From: CADCWK01 sp964244115
Lineage (GTDB): Bacteria > Chloroflexota > Chloroflexia > Thermomicrobiales > UBA6265
Reading direction: 5' to 3'
DNA: 44,435 nucleotides
Assembly: GCA_964244115.1 (NCBI GenBank)
Contig: CAXTHM010000029.1
Span: 1-44,435 of the forward strand
Positions 1 through 7,881 of this stretch are shown piece by piece (the stretch's first letter is position 1; the number at the start of each line of letters is the position of its first letter). Made by a program: the position numbers and the translations under genes. The notes under the pieces were generated by a model. It was not told the origin of the DNA and ran no database searches. It saw only the letters and a list, made by a program, of their open reading frames with translations.

Positions 1-92
1 GCTCCGCCACCGACCGGCTTCGGGTGAGTGACGGCTCTTCAACCGGATTCCGTATAAGACGTTCGTGGTTAGATTCCCACAATCCCGGAGGA

Positions 93-1157
93 ATGTTCTT
101 GTCGCTCGTGATTTCCGCCCAGGCGACCAATCGGGATTCGGTGGTGCCGGCGACGGCCACCGAGCGGAGCTGGGATACGCAGCTCGAGCGACTCGGTGGC
201 CACCCGCTGCAGAGCTGGGCCTGGGGAGAGTTGAAGGCACGGCATGGCTGGAAGCCCGAGCGGATCGCTTTCGAGGAACCCTGGGGCAGTGGGATGGCGC
301 AGGTCCTGTTTCGCCGCAAGGGCCCGGTCAGCATCGCCTACGTGCCGCGTGGTCCGGTCCTGACGGGCGACGTCGAGCGTGGATTCCGGCGCCTGACCGC
401 GCTGATGGATCGCGTCTGCCGGCGCCGGTTGGCGATTTGCCTGATCGTGGAGCCGGCCGGACCGCTCGGTCTCGAGGGGTCGTACCGGTCGTTCGGCTAC
501 GTCCAGGGTCCGGCGCCGATCCAGCCTGCCCGAACCGTCAGCGTCGCGCTGCGGCCGGACGAGGCCTTGCTGGCCGGGATGCACAGCAAGCACCGCTACA
601 ACATCCGCCTGGCCGAGCGTCGGGGCGTCACAGTCCGCACCGGCGAGACCGATGGCGATCTCGGCGCGTTCTACGCGCTGCTCCGCGACACCGCCGACCG
701 CAACGAGTTCGGTATCCACAGCTTCGATTACTACGCTGACGCCCTCCGCCTGTTCGGGGACGACGCCCGGCTGCTCTTCGCCGAGATCGAGGGTCGGGTC
801 GCCGCGGCCGGGATCGCCGCCCGGTTCGGGACGCAGGGGGTCTACCTCTACGGCGCGTCCTCGACCACCGTTCGCTCCGATGGTGCCGCCTTCCTGCTCC
901 AGTATCACCTGATGCGCTGGGCGCGGGACCGCGGGGCGCGGACCTATGATCTCTGGGGCATCCCCGCGACGGACCCGGAGCCGCTGCCGGCCGATGCGAC
1001 CGGCATGACCCAGAGTCGCGGTGAGGACCAGCGCGGCCTGCTCTCCTTCAAGACCCGGTTCGGCGGGGAGATCGTCACGTTCCCGTGGCCGATGGAACGC
1101 CGCTACGCCCCGATCCTCTCCGCCGCCGCCCGTCGGCTCGGGCTCGTCAATGGGTAG
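93..1157 (+). CDS. FemAB-family peptidoglycan bridge aminoacyltransferase
   Basis: The protein looks like a FemA/FemB/FemX-type transferase, which adds amino acids from aminoacyl-tRNA to the stem peptide of lipid II in the cytoplasm. The signs are an early HPLQSWAWGELKARHGW segment, YVPRGPV, a middle KHRYNIRLAERRG segment, and a C-terminal Tyr/Trp-rich GNAT-like part (YDLWGIP, LLSFKTRFGG). The reading frame is open from position 24, but a possible -10 (TATAAG, 53-58) lies inside that stretch, and GGAGGA at 87-92 sits just before ATG 93. TTG 99 and GTG 108 are in-frame alternatives; TTG 99 has the best Shine-Dalgarno spacing. The stop overlaps the murE start by 8 bp, which supports a role in peptidoglycan precursor modification. 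The exact amino acid added cannot be read from the sequence. Family call is firm; substrate is inferred. Confidence 0.8.
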   Translation: MFLSLVISAQATNRDSVVPATATERSWDTQLERLGGHPLQSWAWGELKARHGWKPERIAFEEPWGSGMAQVLFRRKGPVSIAYVPRGPVLTGDVERGFRRLTALMDRVCRRRLAICLIVEPAGPLGLEGSYRSFGYVQGPAPIQPARTVSVALRPDEALLAGMHSKHRYNIRLAERRGVTVRTGETDGDLGAFYALLRDTADRNEFGIHSFDYYADALRLFGDDARLLFAEIEGRVAAAGIAARFGTQGVYLYGASSTTVRSDGAAFLLQYHLMRWARDRGARTYDLWGIPATDPEPLPADATGMTQSRGEDQRGLLSFKTRFGGEIVTFPWPMERRYAPILSAAARRLGLVNG

Positions 1158-2688
1158 TCCGGTCGCGGTCGCGCCGATGTCCCTCGCCGAGGCGTCCTCG
1201 GCGCTGCGTGGCGCCGCCGTCTCGGGCGACGGTGCGACCCGGTTCACCGACATCGCCTACGACTCCCGCGACGTGACGCCGGGCACGCTGTTCGTCGCCC
1301 TGCGCGGGGCCGATCATGACGGCCATGACTTCGTTGAGCAGGCGGTTCAGCAGGGTGCGGCGGCCGTCATGGTCGATGCGGCGTGGACCAGCCCGACCGA
1401 GCCGTCGGTCCCGGCGCTGCGCGTCGGGGACACCCGGGCCGCGCTGGCTCCGGTGTCGGCCGCGTTCTTCCGTCACCCGTCGCGGGAACTCACGGTGGTC
1501 GGCATCACCGGGACCGATGGCAAGACGACGACCTCGTACATCCTCGACCACCTGCTCTCGGTCGCCGGGATGACGACCGGGCTGGCCGGCACCGTCACCG
1601 TCCGCATCGCCGGCGTCGAGGATCGCCACGCCCTCCGGCAGACGACGCAGGAGTCGGTCGAGAACCAGCGGCTCCTGCGGCGGATGGTCGATGCCGGCTG
1701 CGACGTCGCGACGCTTGAGGCGACCTCCCACGGGCTCGACCTGCACCGGCTCGACGACATCGACTTCGCCGTCGGCGCCGTCACGAACATCACCCACGAG
1801 CACCTGGAGCATCACCGGACGATCGAGCAGTACTGGCGAGCCAAGGGGTCGCTGTTCGAGCGTCTCGGTCGTGACGCGACGGCGGTCGTCAACCTCGATG
1901 ACGAGGGTGCCCGCTCGGTGCTCCCGTACGTGGCACCGGCCGGGCTCATCCGCTACAGCCGAGCCGGTGCGCCGGACGCCGATCTGCGCGTCGATCGCGT
2001 CACGCTCGGCGATGCCGGCTCGCGGTTCACCCTTGGCTGGCACGGCGAGACCGTTCCGGTCGAGCTCCCGCTTGTCGGGGGCTTCAATGTCGACAACGCT
2101 CTCTGTGCCGCCGGGATCGCGCTCGGACTGGACGTCTCACTGGGCATGGTCGCGGACGGGCTAACGACCGCGCCGGCGCCACCCGGCCGCATGGTCGCCG
2201 TCGATGAGGGGCAGCCGTTCGGCGTCGTGGTGGACTACGCCCACACCCCCGAGTCCCTGACGAAGGTGCTGCTCCTGCTCCGCTCACTGCGGCCGACCGG
2301 CCGCCTGATCGTCGTCTTCGGCAGCGCCGGGGACCGCGACCCGACCAAGCGGCCGATCCAGGGCGAGGCGGCGGGGCGGCACGCCGACCACGTCATCGTG
2401 ACCAACGAGGACCCGCGCACCGAAGACCCGGACGTGATCCTCGACGAGATCGCGGCCGGTGCCCGACTCGCCGGCCGACGAGACGGCATGGATCTCGACC
2501 TGATCGCGGACCGCCGCGCCGCCATCGCCAGGGCGATCGCCATCGCCCGACCCGGTGACTGCATCCTGCTCGCCGGCAAGGGCCACGAGGGCAGCATCAT
2601 CGTCGGCCATGACAAGCTGCCGTGGGACGAGGAGCAGGTCGCGCGGGAAGAACTCCGGGCGGCAGGGTTCGTGGCAGCAGCTCGATAG
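1150..2688 (+). CDS. murE: UDP-N-acetylmuramyl-tripeptide synthetase MurE
   Basis: ATP-dependent ligase that adds the third, diamino-acid residue to UDP-MurNAc-L-Ala-D-Glu in the cytoplasm. The 512-residue protein has the Mur N-terminal substrate domain (DSRDVTPGTLFVAL near residue 40), the P-loop GTDGKTTT (121-128), a central domain with ATSHGLDLHRL and the HEHLEHH segment, and a C-terminal domain with DYAHTPESL and GSAGDRDPTKRP. The specificity motif reads EDPR (420-423) where meso-diaminopimelate enzymes carry DNPR, so L-ornithine or L-lysine is plausible; that is inference. The ATG at 1150 overlaps the FemAB stop (ATGGGTAG), so I prefer it to the longer open frame from 1021. A second ATG at 1177 is possible. 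Strong hairpins follow the gene. Confidence 0.95.
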   Translation: MGSPVAVAPMSLAEASSALRGAAVSGDGATRFTDIAYDSRDVTPGTLFVALRGADHDGHDFVEQAVQQGAAAVMVDAAWTSPTEPSVPALRVGDTRAALAPVSAAFFRHPSRELTVVGITGTDGKTTTSYILDHLLSVAGMTTGLAGTVTVRIAGVEDRHALRQTTQESVENQRLLRRMVDAGCDVATLEATSHGLDLHRLDDIDFAVGAVTNITHEHLEHHRTIEQYWRAKGSLFERLGRDATAVVNLDDEGARSVLPYVAPAGLIRYSRAGAPDADLRVDRVTLGDAGSRFTLGWHGETVPVELPLVGGFNVDNALCAAGIALGLDVSLGMVADGLTTAPAPPGRMVAVDEGQPFGVVVDYAHTPESLTKVLLLLRSLRPTGRLIVVFGSAGDRDPTKRPIQGEAAGRHADHVIVTNEDPRTEDPDVILDEIAAGARLAGRRDGMDLDLIADRRAAIARAIAIARPGDCILLAGKGHEGSIIVGHDKLPWDEEQVAREELRAAGFVAAAR

Positions 2689-2700
2689 ACGGTCGTCCTG

Positions 2701-2772
2701 CTCCCCTCTCCGGGCACCTGTGAGCCGAGGCCGCCTTTGGCGGGTGAGCGAACAGGTGAGCCGGAGAGGGGT
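2701..2772. repeat. imperfect palindrome, copy 1 of a dispersed CTCCCCTCTCC repeat
   Basis: CCCCTCTCCGG (2703-2713) pairs with CCGGAGAGGGG (2761-2771) and CACCTGT (2715-2721) with ACAGGTG (2752-2758). An inner CCGCC-TTT-GGCGG hairpin sits at 2731-2743. Positions 2701-2721 recur at 44285-44305 with one difference. It lies just after the murE stop, between convergent genes, so it may act as a terminator or mRNA end. A G-rich stretch (2784-2793) follows. Confidence 0.7.
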
Positions 2773-2828
2773 CTCGCTGCGCTGGGGGGGAGAGGACTTC
2801 TCCGCCACCGGACCATATCCACCTCAAA

Positions 2829-2866
2829 CACGGAGGCCAGGAACATTGTCGTTCCTGGCCTCCGTG
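2829..2866. terminator. bidirectional hairpin between murE and aspS
   Basis: A perfect 16-bp stem (CACGGAGGCCAGGAAC, 2829-2844, against 2851-2866) closes a 6-base loop, ATTGTC. It stands 25 bp beyond the aspS stop and between two converging genes, so it can end transcription from either side. There is no clear T tract on either strand. Confidence 0.8.
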
Positions 2867-2891
2867 CGTGGATCAATGGCGATCGAACCGA

Positions 2892-4832
2892 TTAGATCGG
2901 CTGCTCGATCGCCTCCGCCGCCGGATCGGGCGTGGTGGACTTGCCCGGCTTGAGGCTGAGTCCCAGTTCATCGAGCTGGACGCCCTCGACCGCGGCCGGT
3001 GCCTGGAACATCAGGTCGGTCCCGCGCTGGCTCTTCGGGAAGGCGATCACCTGGCGGATGTTCTCCTCACCGGTCAGGAGCATGACCAGTCGGTCGATCC
3101 CCCAGGCGATCCCACCGTGGGGCGGGGCGCCGTACTCCAGGGCGTCGAGCAGGGCGCCGAACCGCTCCGGCAGCACCTNNNNNNNNNNGGTCCCCTCCCC
3201 CACGACGCTGACCTCCAGCGCGCCGGGCTCCGGCAGCACCTCGGCCGGGTAACCCATCAGCCCGAACATGCGCTCCTGGTCGGCCCGGCGGTGGATCCGG
3301 ATGCTGCCGCCGCCGACTTCGTGGCCGTTGGCGACGAGGTCGTACTGCCGCGCCCGGACGCGGCTCGGGTCGCTCGCGAGGAACGGCTCGTCCTCCGCGT
3401 AGTATCCCGAGAACGGGTTATGGGTTGCGTCCCAGCGCTGGCCCTCCTCGTCCCACTCCATCAAGGGGAACTCGTAGACCCAGAGCATCGCCATCTGGTT
3501 CGGGTCGACGAGGTCGAGCCGGTCCCGGAACTCCAGCCGCAGGACCGAGAGGACCTTCGCGACGGTCGCCGGCTGGTCGGCGACGAGCAGGACCAGGTCT
3601 CCGGCCGCGGCGCCGATGCCCGTCGTGAGGGCGGCGATCTCCGTCTCGCTCAGGAACTTGGCGATCGGCGACTTGACGCTGCCGTCCTCGGCGATCGCGA
3701 TCGTCGCCAGCCCCCTGGCGCCCGACCGCTTGGCGATCTCGGTCACCTCGTCGATCTCCCGCCGGGTGTAGCCGCCGCAGCCGGGCACGACGATCGCCTT
3801 GACCTGGCCGCCACCTTCGAGGACGCCGGCGAAGGCCTTGAAGCCGGTGGTCGCCAGCGCCGGCCCGACGTCCTGCAACTCCATCCCGAAGCGGATGTCG
3901 GGACGATCGTTGCCGTAGCGGGCCATCGCGTCGGCGTAGGTCATCCGCGGGTACGGCTTGCTGACGATCGTCTTGTCCGAGTACCGCTCGACGATCTCGG
4001 TGAACAGCGCCTCGCTCAGCGACGTCACATCGTCCTCATCGACGAAGGACATCTCGACGTCGAGCTGGGTGAACTCCGGCTGCCGGTCGGCCCGCTGGGC
4101 CTCGTCGCGGAAGCAGCGGGCGATCTGGAAGTACCGGTCGAACCCGGAGACCATCAGGAGCTGCTTGAGCTGCTGCGGCGACTGCGGCAGGGCGTAGAAC
4201 GTCCCGGGGAAACCGCTGCTGGGGACGAGGAAGTCGCGAGCGCCCTCCGGCGTGCTCTTGATCAGGAGCGGCGTCTCGATCTCGAGGAAACCGCGCTCGT
4301 CGAGGTAGTCCCGGATGAACTTGACGACCCGGTGCCGCAGGATCACGTTGCGCTGCATGGTCGTCCGGCGCAGGTCGAGGTAGCGGTGCTGAAGTCGGAG
4401 CGTCTCATCGACGTCGACCTCCTCGTTGATGTAGAAGGGCGGCGTCTTCGACGTATTCAGGACGATGATCTCGTGCGCCTCGAGCTCGACCTCGCCGGTC
4501 GCCAGCCGCGGGTTGATCGTCCCCTCGGGCCGGTGGTTGACGAGTCCGGTGACCTGGAGGACGTACTCGCCCCGGACATCGCTGGCGACCTGATGGGCCT
4601 CGGCGAACCGGTCGGGGTTGCAGACCACCTGGGTGATCCCGAAGCGGTCGCGCAGGTCGATGAAGATCAGCCCGCCCAGGTCTCGCCGACGGTTCACCCA
4701 GCCCGACAGCGTGACGGTCTCGCCGACATCGGTGCCGCGGAGCGATCCGGCGGTCAGCTTGCCGGTCACGGTCGGGTCGAGGTCGTGGCTGGAGGGACCA
4801 ATGGCTGGGGCGCTGATCGGAGCTGAGGTCAC
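2892..4832 (-). CDS. aspS: aspartyl-tRNA synthetase (contains assembly gap and probable in-frame insertion)
   Basis: Class II synthetase that charges tRNA-Asp in the cytoplasm. In order: an OB-fold anticodon domain (GWVNRRRDLGGLIFIDLRD), the catalytic core with motif 2 (FRDEAQRADRQPEF), the bacterial GAD insertion, and C-terminal motif 3 (GIAWGIDRLVML). Leu in RRDLGG is the residue usual in discriminating enzymes. The start is GTG at 4832, with GGGAG about seven bases upstream. Near residues 531-556 the protein has a stretch absent from ordinary AspRS. It contains the 10-N gap, and VLPE occurs on both sides. Removing 63 bp would give the usual join of GYPAEVLPE to RFGALLDALEYG. The frame stays open across the gap. 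It lies 126 bp after mazG, on the same strand. Confidence 0.93.
   Translation of the reverse strand: MTSAPISAPAIGPSSHDLDPTVTGKLTAGSLRGTDVGETVTLSGWVNRRRDLGGLIFIDLRDRFGITQVVCNPDRFAEAHQVASDVRGEYVLQVTGLVNHRPEGTINPRLATGEVELEAHEIIVLNTSKTPPFYINEEVDVDETLRLQHRYLDLRRTTMQRNVILRHRVVKFIRDYLDERGFLEIETPLLIKSTPEGARDFLVPSSGFPGTFYALPQSPQQLKQLLMVSGFDRYFQIARCFRDEAQRADRQPEFTQLDVEMSFVDEDDVTSLSEALFTEIVERYSDKTIVSKPYPRMTYADAMARYGNDRPDIRFGMELQDVGPALATTGFKAFAGVLEGGGQVKAIVVPGCGGYTRREIDEVTEIAKRSGARGLATIAIAEDGSVKSPIAKFLSETEIAALTTGIGAAAGDLVLLVADQPATVAKVLSVLRLEFRDRLDLVDPNQMAMLWVYEFPLMEWDEEGQRWDATHNPFSGYYAEDEPFLASDPSRVRARQYDLVANGHEVGGGSIRIHRRADQERMFGLMGYPAEVLPEPGALEVSVVGEGTXXXXVLPERFGALLDALEYGAPPHGGIAWGIDRLVMLLTGEENIRQVIAFPKSQRGTDLMFQAPAAVEGVQLDELGLSLKPGKSTTPDPAAEAIEQPI
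3164..3241. repeat. 63-bp-spaced direct repeat flanking a 10-N assembly gap
   Basis: GCTCCGGCAGCACCT occurs at 3164-3178 and again at 3227-3241, exactly 63 bp (21 codons) apart. The run of 10 Ns at 3179-3188 begins directly after the first copy. The segment between them is G/C-skewed (TCCCCTCCCCC). This could be a real tandem duplication or element insertion in aspS, or a scaffold join made at a repeat. Confidence 0.75.
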
Positions 4833-4958
4833 GAGAATCTCCCTGCGGGCACACGGGCGCCGCGGTGCCGTCCGGCGCGACAGGCCGGGCGGGGTATCGT
4901 CGAATGAGCAGGATGCAGGATAGTCGGTTCAGGCGATTCCGGGTCGGCTCAGAGACGG

Positions 4959-6029
4959 CTAAGCCTGATCGCGACCGGGCTTGTCGCTGTCGTCATCGAA
5001 CTCGTCAGGCCATTCTTCGGTGCGCTCGCCGGCGGAGTTGATGAACCGGAGCGAATGGTCGGCGGTGATGAGTCGGCGGACGGCGGCGCGCAGTTCGGCC
5101 TCCGGATCGTCGCCGGAAGCCAGTCGCTTGGCATACCAGTCGGCCGCGTCTTCGGCCTGATCGGCCGGCCCGAAGGGATCGATGAAGACGTTGCCGGGCC
5201 ATTCGCCCTTGGCGACGAGCTCTCCGACGATCGCGAGGGCCGGCATCGATCTCGGATACCGTCCGAGCGGGTCACCGCCGGTCTCGGCCTGCTGCCCGAT
5301 CGCGGCCTTCTCGTCCGCCTTGATCCGGTTCCAGTTCGCGACGATGTCGTCCGTCCCGGAGACCTTCGTGTCGCCGAAGACGTGGGGGTGGCGCCGGACG
5401 AGCTTGGCGGTGACGCCGCCGTAGACATCGGCCAGGGTGAAGCGGCCCTCGTCCTCCGCGATCTGCGCCTGGAGGACGACCGACATCAGGACGTCCCCGA
5501 GTTCCTCGGTGAGGTTCCGGTCGTCGCCGTTGTCGATCGCGTCCATGACCTCGTAGGCCTCGCCGGCGATGTCGTCCCGGAGCGACTTGCTGGTCTGCTT
5601 CTGGTCCCACGGGCAGCCGCCCGGGGCACGGAGCCGGGCGATGATCCGGGCCAGCGTCTCGGCCGAGCGGCCGGCGAGGTACGGGTCGGCGGCCGCGACC
5701 CAGATCGCCGCCTCGGTGTCGTCCCGGATGACGGAACGGAGCTGGGCGAGATCAGTCGTCATCGGCGGCTCGTCGCCGACGGCCGTATCGAGCAGGCGGC
5801 AGACCGCGCTACTCCCATAGGCGTCCACGAGGAAGCGACTGACGGTCTCGACGGTCTCGGCGGTCACGCCCAGGACCAGGGCTGGTCGGGCAGGGTCGAC
5901 CGAGATGAGTCCGCGCTGCCAGGGCGCCCGGCTCATCGCCGCGGTGACCGCCGCGGCGTCGTAGAGCTGGGCCTGCCCGGTGATTAGGTCGACGGCGAGG
6001 CGGCTGGCGACCTGGTCGAGCGAGACCAT
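4959..6029 (-). CDS. mazG: MazG family nucleoside triphosphate pyrophosphohydrolase
   Basis: Hydrolyses nucleoside triphosphates to monophosphate and pyrophosphate, probably as house-cleaning. The MazG domain runs from about residue 125: RLRAPGGCPWDQKQT, the metal-binding helices EAYEVMDAI and EELGDVLMSVVLQAQIA, then RRHPHVFGD and NWNRIKADEK. The first ~120 residues are not MazG; they recall the C-terminal remnant of the tetrapyrrole-methylase half found in YabN-type fusions, but no methylase motifs survive. The ATG at 6029 follows the lepA stop by one base (TGACATG), so translation is probably coupled. The 3' part, ending in an acidic tail, extends past the usual domain. Family certain; the preferred substrate cannot be read. 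Confidence 0.9.
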   Translation of the reverse strand: MVSLDQVASRLAVDLITGQAQLYDAAAVTAAMSRAPWQRGLISVDPARPALVLGVTAETVETVSRFLVDAYGSSAVCRLLDTAVGDEPPMTTDLAQLRSVIRDDTEAAIWVAAADPYLAGRSAETLARIIARLRAPGGCPWDQKQTSKSLRDDIAGEAYEVMDAIDNGDDRNLTEELGDVLMSVVLQAQIAEDEGRFTLADVYGGVTAKLVRRHPHVFGDTKVSGTDDIVANWNRIKADEKAAIGQQAETGGDPLGRYPRSMPALAIVGELVAKGEWPGNVFIDPFGPADQAEDAADWYAKRLASGDDPEAELRAAVRRLITADHSLRFINSAGERTEEWPDEFDDDSDKPGRDQA

Positions 6030-6030
6030 G

Positions 6031-7881
6031 TCAGCTCTTGCCTGCCGTCGTCTTCTCGTCGCCGAGACTCAGGACCGCCATGAAGGCCTCCTGCGGGATC
6101 TCGACGCTGCCGACGATCTTCATCCGCGCCTTGCCCTCCTTCTGCTTCTCGAGCAGCTTGCGCTTGCGGGAGATGTCGCCGCCGTAGCACTTCGAGATCA
6201 CGTTCTTGCGCATCGCCCGGATCGTCTCCCGGGCGATGATCCGGCTGCCGATCGAGGCCTGGATCGGGACCTCGAACATCTGCCGCGGGATCAGTTCCTT
6301 GAGCTTGTTGACGAGCTCGCGGCCCTTGTAGAAGGCGTTGTCTCGGTGGCAGATCATCGAGAGGGCATCGACCGGGGCGCCGTTGACGAGTACATCCAGC
6401 TTGACCAGGTCGGCGGCCTGCATCTCGGCGAAGGTGTAGTCCAGGGAGGCGTAGCCCTGGGTCCGGCTCTTGAGCTGGTCGTAGAACTCGACGATCACCT
6501 CACCGAGCGGCATCCGGAACTTGAGCTGAGCCCGGTCCTCGTCGAGGTAGTCGAGGTTCTCATAGGCGCCGCGTTTGCCGGTGACGAGTTCCATCACCGA
6601 GCCGATGTAGCGGGACGGGACGATGATCGTCACGTTCATCCACGGCTCGAAGATCGTGTCGATCTCACCGACGTTGGGCAGGTTGGTCGGGTTGTCGACC
6701 TTGACGGTCCGGCCCGCATTGAGCAGGACCTCGTACTCGACGCTCGGCGCCGTGGCAAGCAGGTCGAGGTTGTACTCCCGCTCCAGCCGCTCCTGGATGA
6801 TCTCCATGTGGAGCAGGCCGAGGAAGCCGCAGCGGAAGCCGAATCCGAGGGCGAGCGACGACTCGGGCTCGTACGACAGCGAGCCGTCGTTGAGCTTGAG
6901 CCGGTCGAGGGCGTCCCGGAGCAGCGGGAAGTCCTCGGAATCGACCGGGTACAGCCCCGCGAAGACCATCGACTTGGCCGGCCGGTAGCCCTCCAGGGCG
7001 TCCGTGGCCGGGTTCCGGACCAGGGTGACGGTGTCGCCGACCTGGCAGTCCTTGACGTTCTTCATCCCGGTGGCGAGGTAGCCGACCTCGCCGGCCTGGA
7101 GGCGATCGGACTGGACCAGCCCCGGCGAGAAGAAGCCGAGCTCGATCAGGTCGGCCTGCCGGTTCGTCGCCATCATGTGGACGGTGTCGTCCTTGTGGAT
7201 CTCGCCGTCGATGATCTTGACGTAGGCGATCACGCCCTTGTAGGCGTCGTAGTGGGAGTCGAAGATCAGCGCCCGCGTCGGCTTGTCCGGTCGGCCGGTC
7301 GGCGGCGGGATGTGCTTGACGACGGATTCGAGGATGTCCTCGATGCCGATCCCGTTCTTGGCCGAGGCGAACACCATCTCGTCGTCGATCAGGCCGATGA
7401 ACCGCCCGACCTCGTCCGCGACCTTCTCCGGCTGGGCGCTGGGCAGGTCGATCTTGTTGATCACGGCGATGATCGCCAGCTCGTGCTCGAGGGCGAGGTA
7501 GACGTTCGCCATCGTCTGCGCCTCGATGCCCTGGGCGGCGTCGACCACGAGCAGGGCGCCCTCGCAGGCGGCCAGGCTCCGGCTGACCTCATAGGAGAAG
7601 TCGACGTGACCGGGCGTGTCGATCAGGTTGAGCTCGTACTCTTCGCCGTTCTTCGCCGTGTACCACATGCGGACGGCGCGGGCCTTGATCGTGATGCCCT
7701 TCTCGCGCTCGAGGTCCATCGAGTCCAGCAGCTGGGCCTGCATGTCCCGCTTCTGGACGGTATTGGTGAATTCGAGGAGTCGGTCCGCCAGGGTCGATTT
7801 GCCATGATCGATATGGGCGATGATGCTGAAGTTTCGAATGTTCTGGTTGGCGATGGGTTCCATATGGTGTCGGTCACTCAT
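6031..7881 (-). CDS. lepA: elongation factor 4 (LepA), ribosome back-translocation GTPase
   Basis: Translational GTPase that acts on the ribosome. The G motifs are AHIDHGKST (22-30), the DTPGH motif and NKIDLP; the C-terminal domain special to LepA ends with ISRKRKLLEKQKEGKARMK and EAFMAVLSL. The start at 7881 gives 616 residues. Its ATG overlaps the murJ stop as TGATG, pointing to re-initiation; no Shine-Dalgarno is visible there. An ATG six codons later (7863, MEPIANQ) is an equally ordinary N terminus. The open frame continues upstream to 8292, but that part is antisense-like noise inside murJ. Only one base separates its stop from mazG. Very secure call. Confidence 0.96.
   Translation of the reverse strand: MSDRHHMEPIANQNIRNFSIIAHIDHGKSTLADRLLEFTNTVQKRDMQAQLLDSMDLEREKGITIKARAVRMWYTAKNGEEYELNLIDTPGHVDFSYEVSRSLAACEGALLVVDAAQGIEAQTMANVYLALEHELAIIAVINKIDLPSAQPEKVADEVGRFIGLIDDEMVFASAKNGIGIEDILESVVKHIPPPTGRPDKPTRALIFDSHYDAYKGVIAYVKIIDGEIHKDDTVHMMATNRQADLIELGFFSPGLVQSDRLQAGEVGYLATGMKNVKDCQVGDTVTLVRNPATDALEGYRPAKSMVFAGLYPVDSEDFPLLRDALDRLKLNDGSLSYEPESSLALGFGFRCGFLGLLHMEIIQERLEREYNLDLLATAPSVEYEVLLNAGRTVKVDNPTNLPNVGEIDTIFEPWMNVTIIVPSRYIGSVMELVTGKRGAYENLDYLDEDRAQLKFRMPLGEVIVEFYDQLKSRTQGYASLDYTFAEMQAADLVKLDVLVNGAPVDALSMICHRDNAFYKGRELVNKLKELIPRQMFEVPIQASIGSRIIARETIRAMRKNVISKCYGGDISRKRKLLEKQKEGKARMKIVGSVEIPQEAFMAVLSLGDEKTTAGKS

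Noticed and set aside
2701..2772. A CRISPR or tRNA-like structure
   Set aside because: Only one palindrome, no repeat-spacer series, no cloverleaf or anticodon arm.
3179..3188. A frameshift in aspS at the Ns
   Set aside because: The reading frame on both sides is the correct AspRS frame, so the gap as drawn keeps phase.
2868..4826. A 652-codon plus-strand open frame opposite aspS
   Set aside because: It mirrors aspS codon by codon, including the gap, and has the Arg/Asp/Val/Leu composition that a high-G+C gene gives on its complement.
4833..4958. A T-box or other leader before aspS
   Set aside because: The gap is only 126 bp and I found neither a T-box sequence nor an antiterminator fold.
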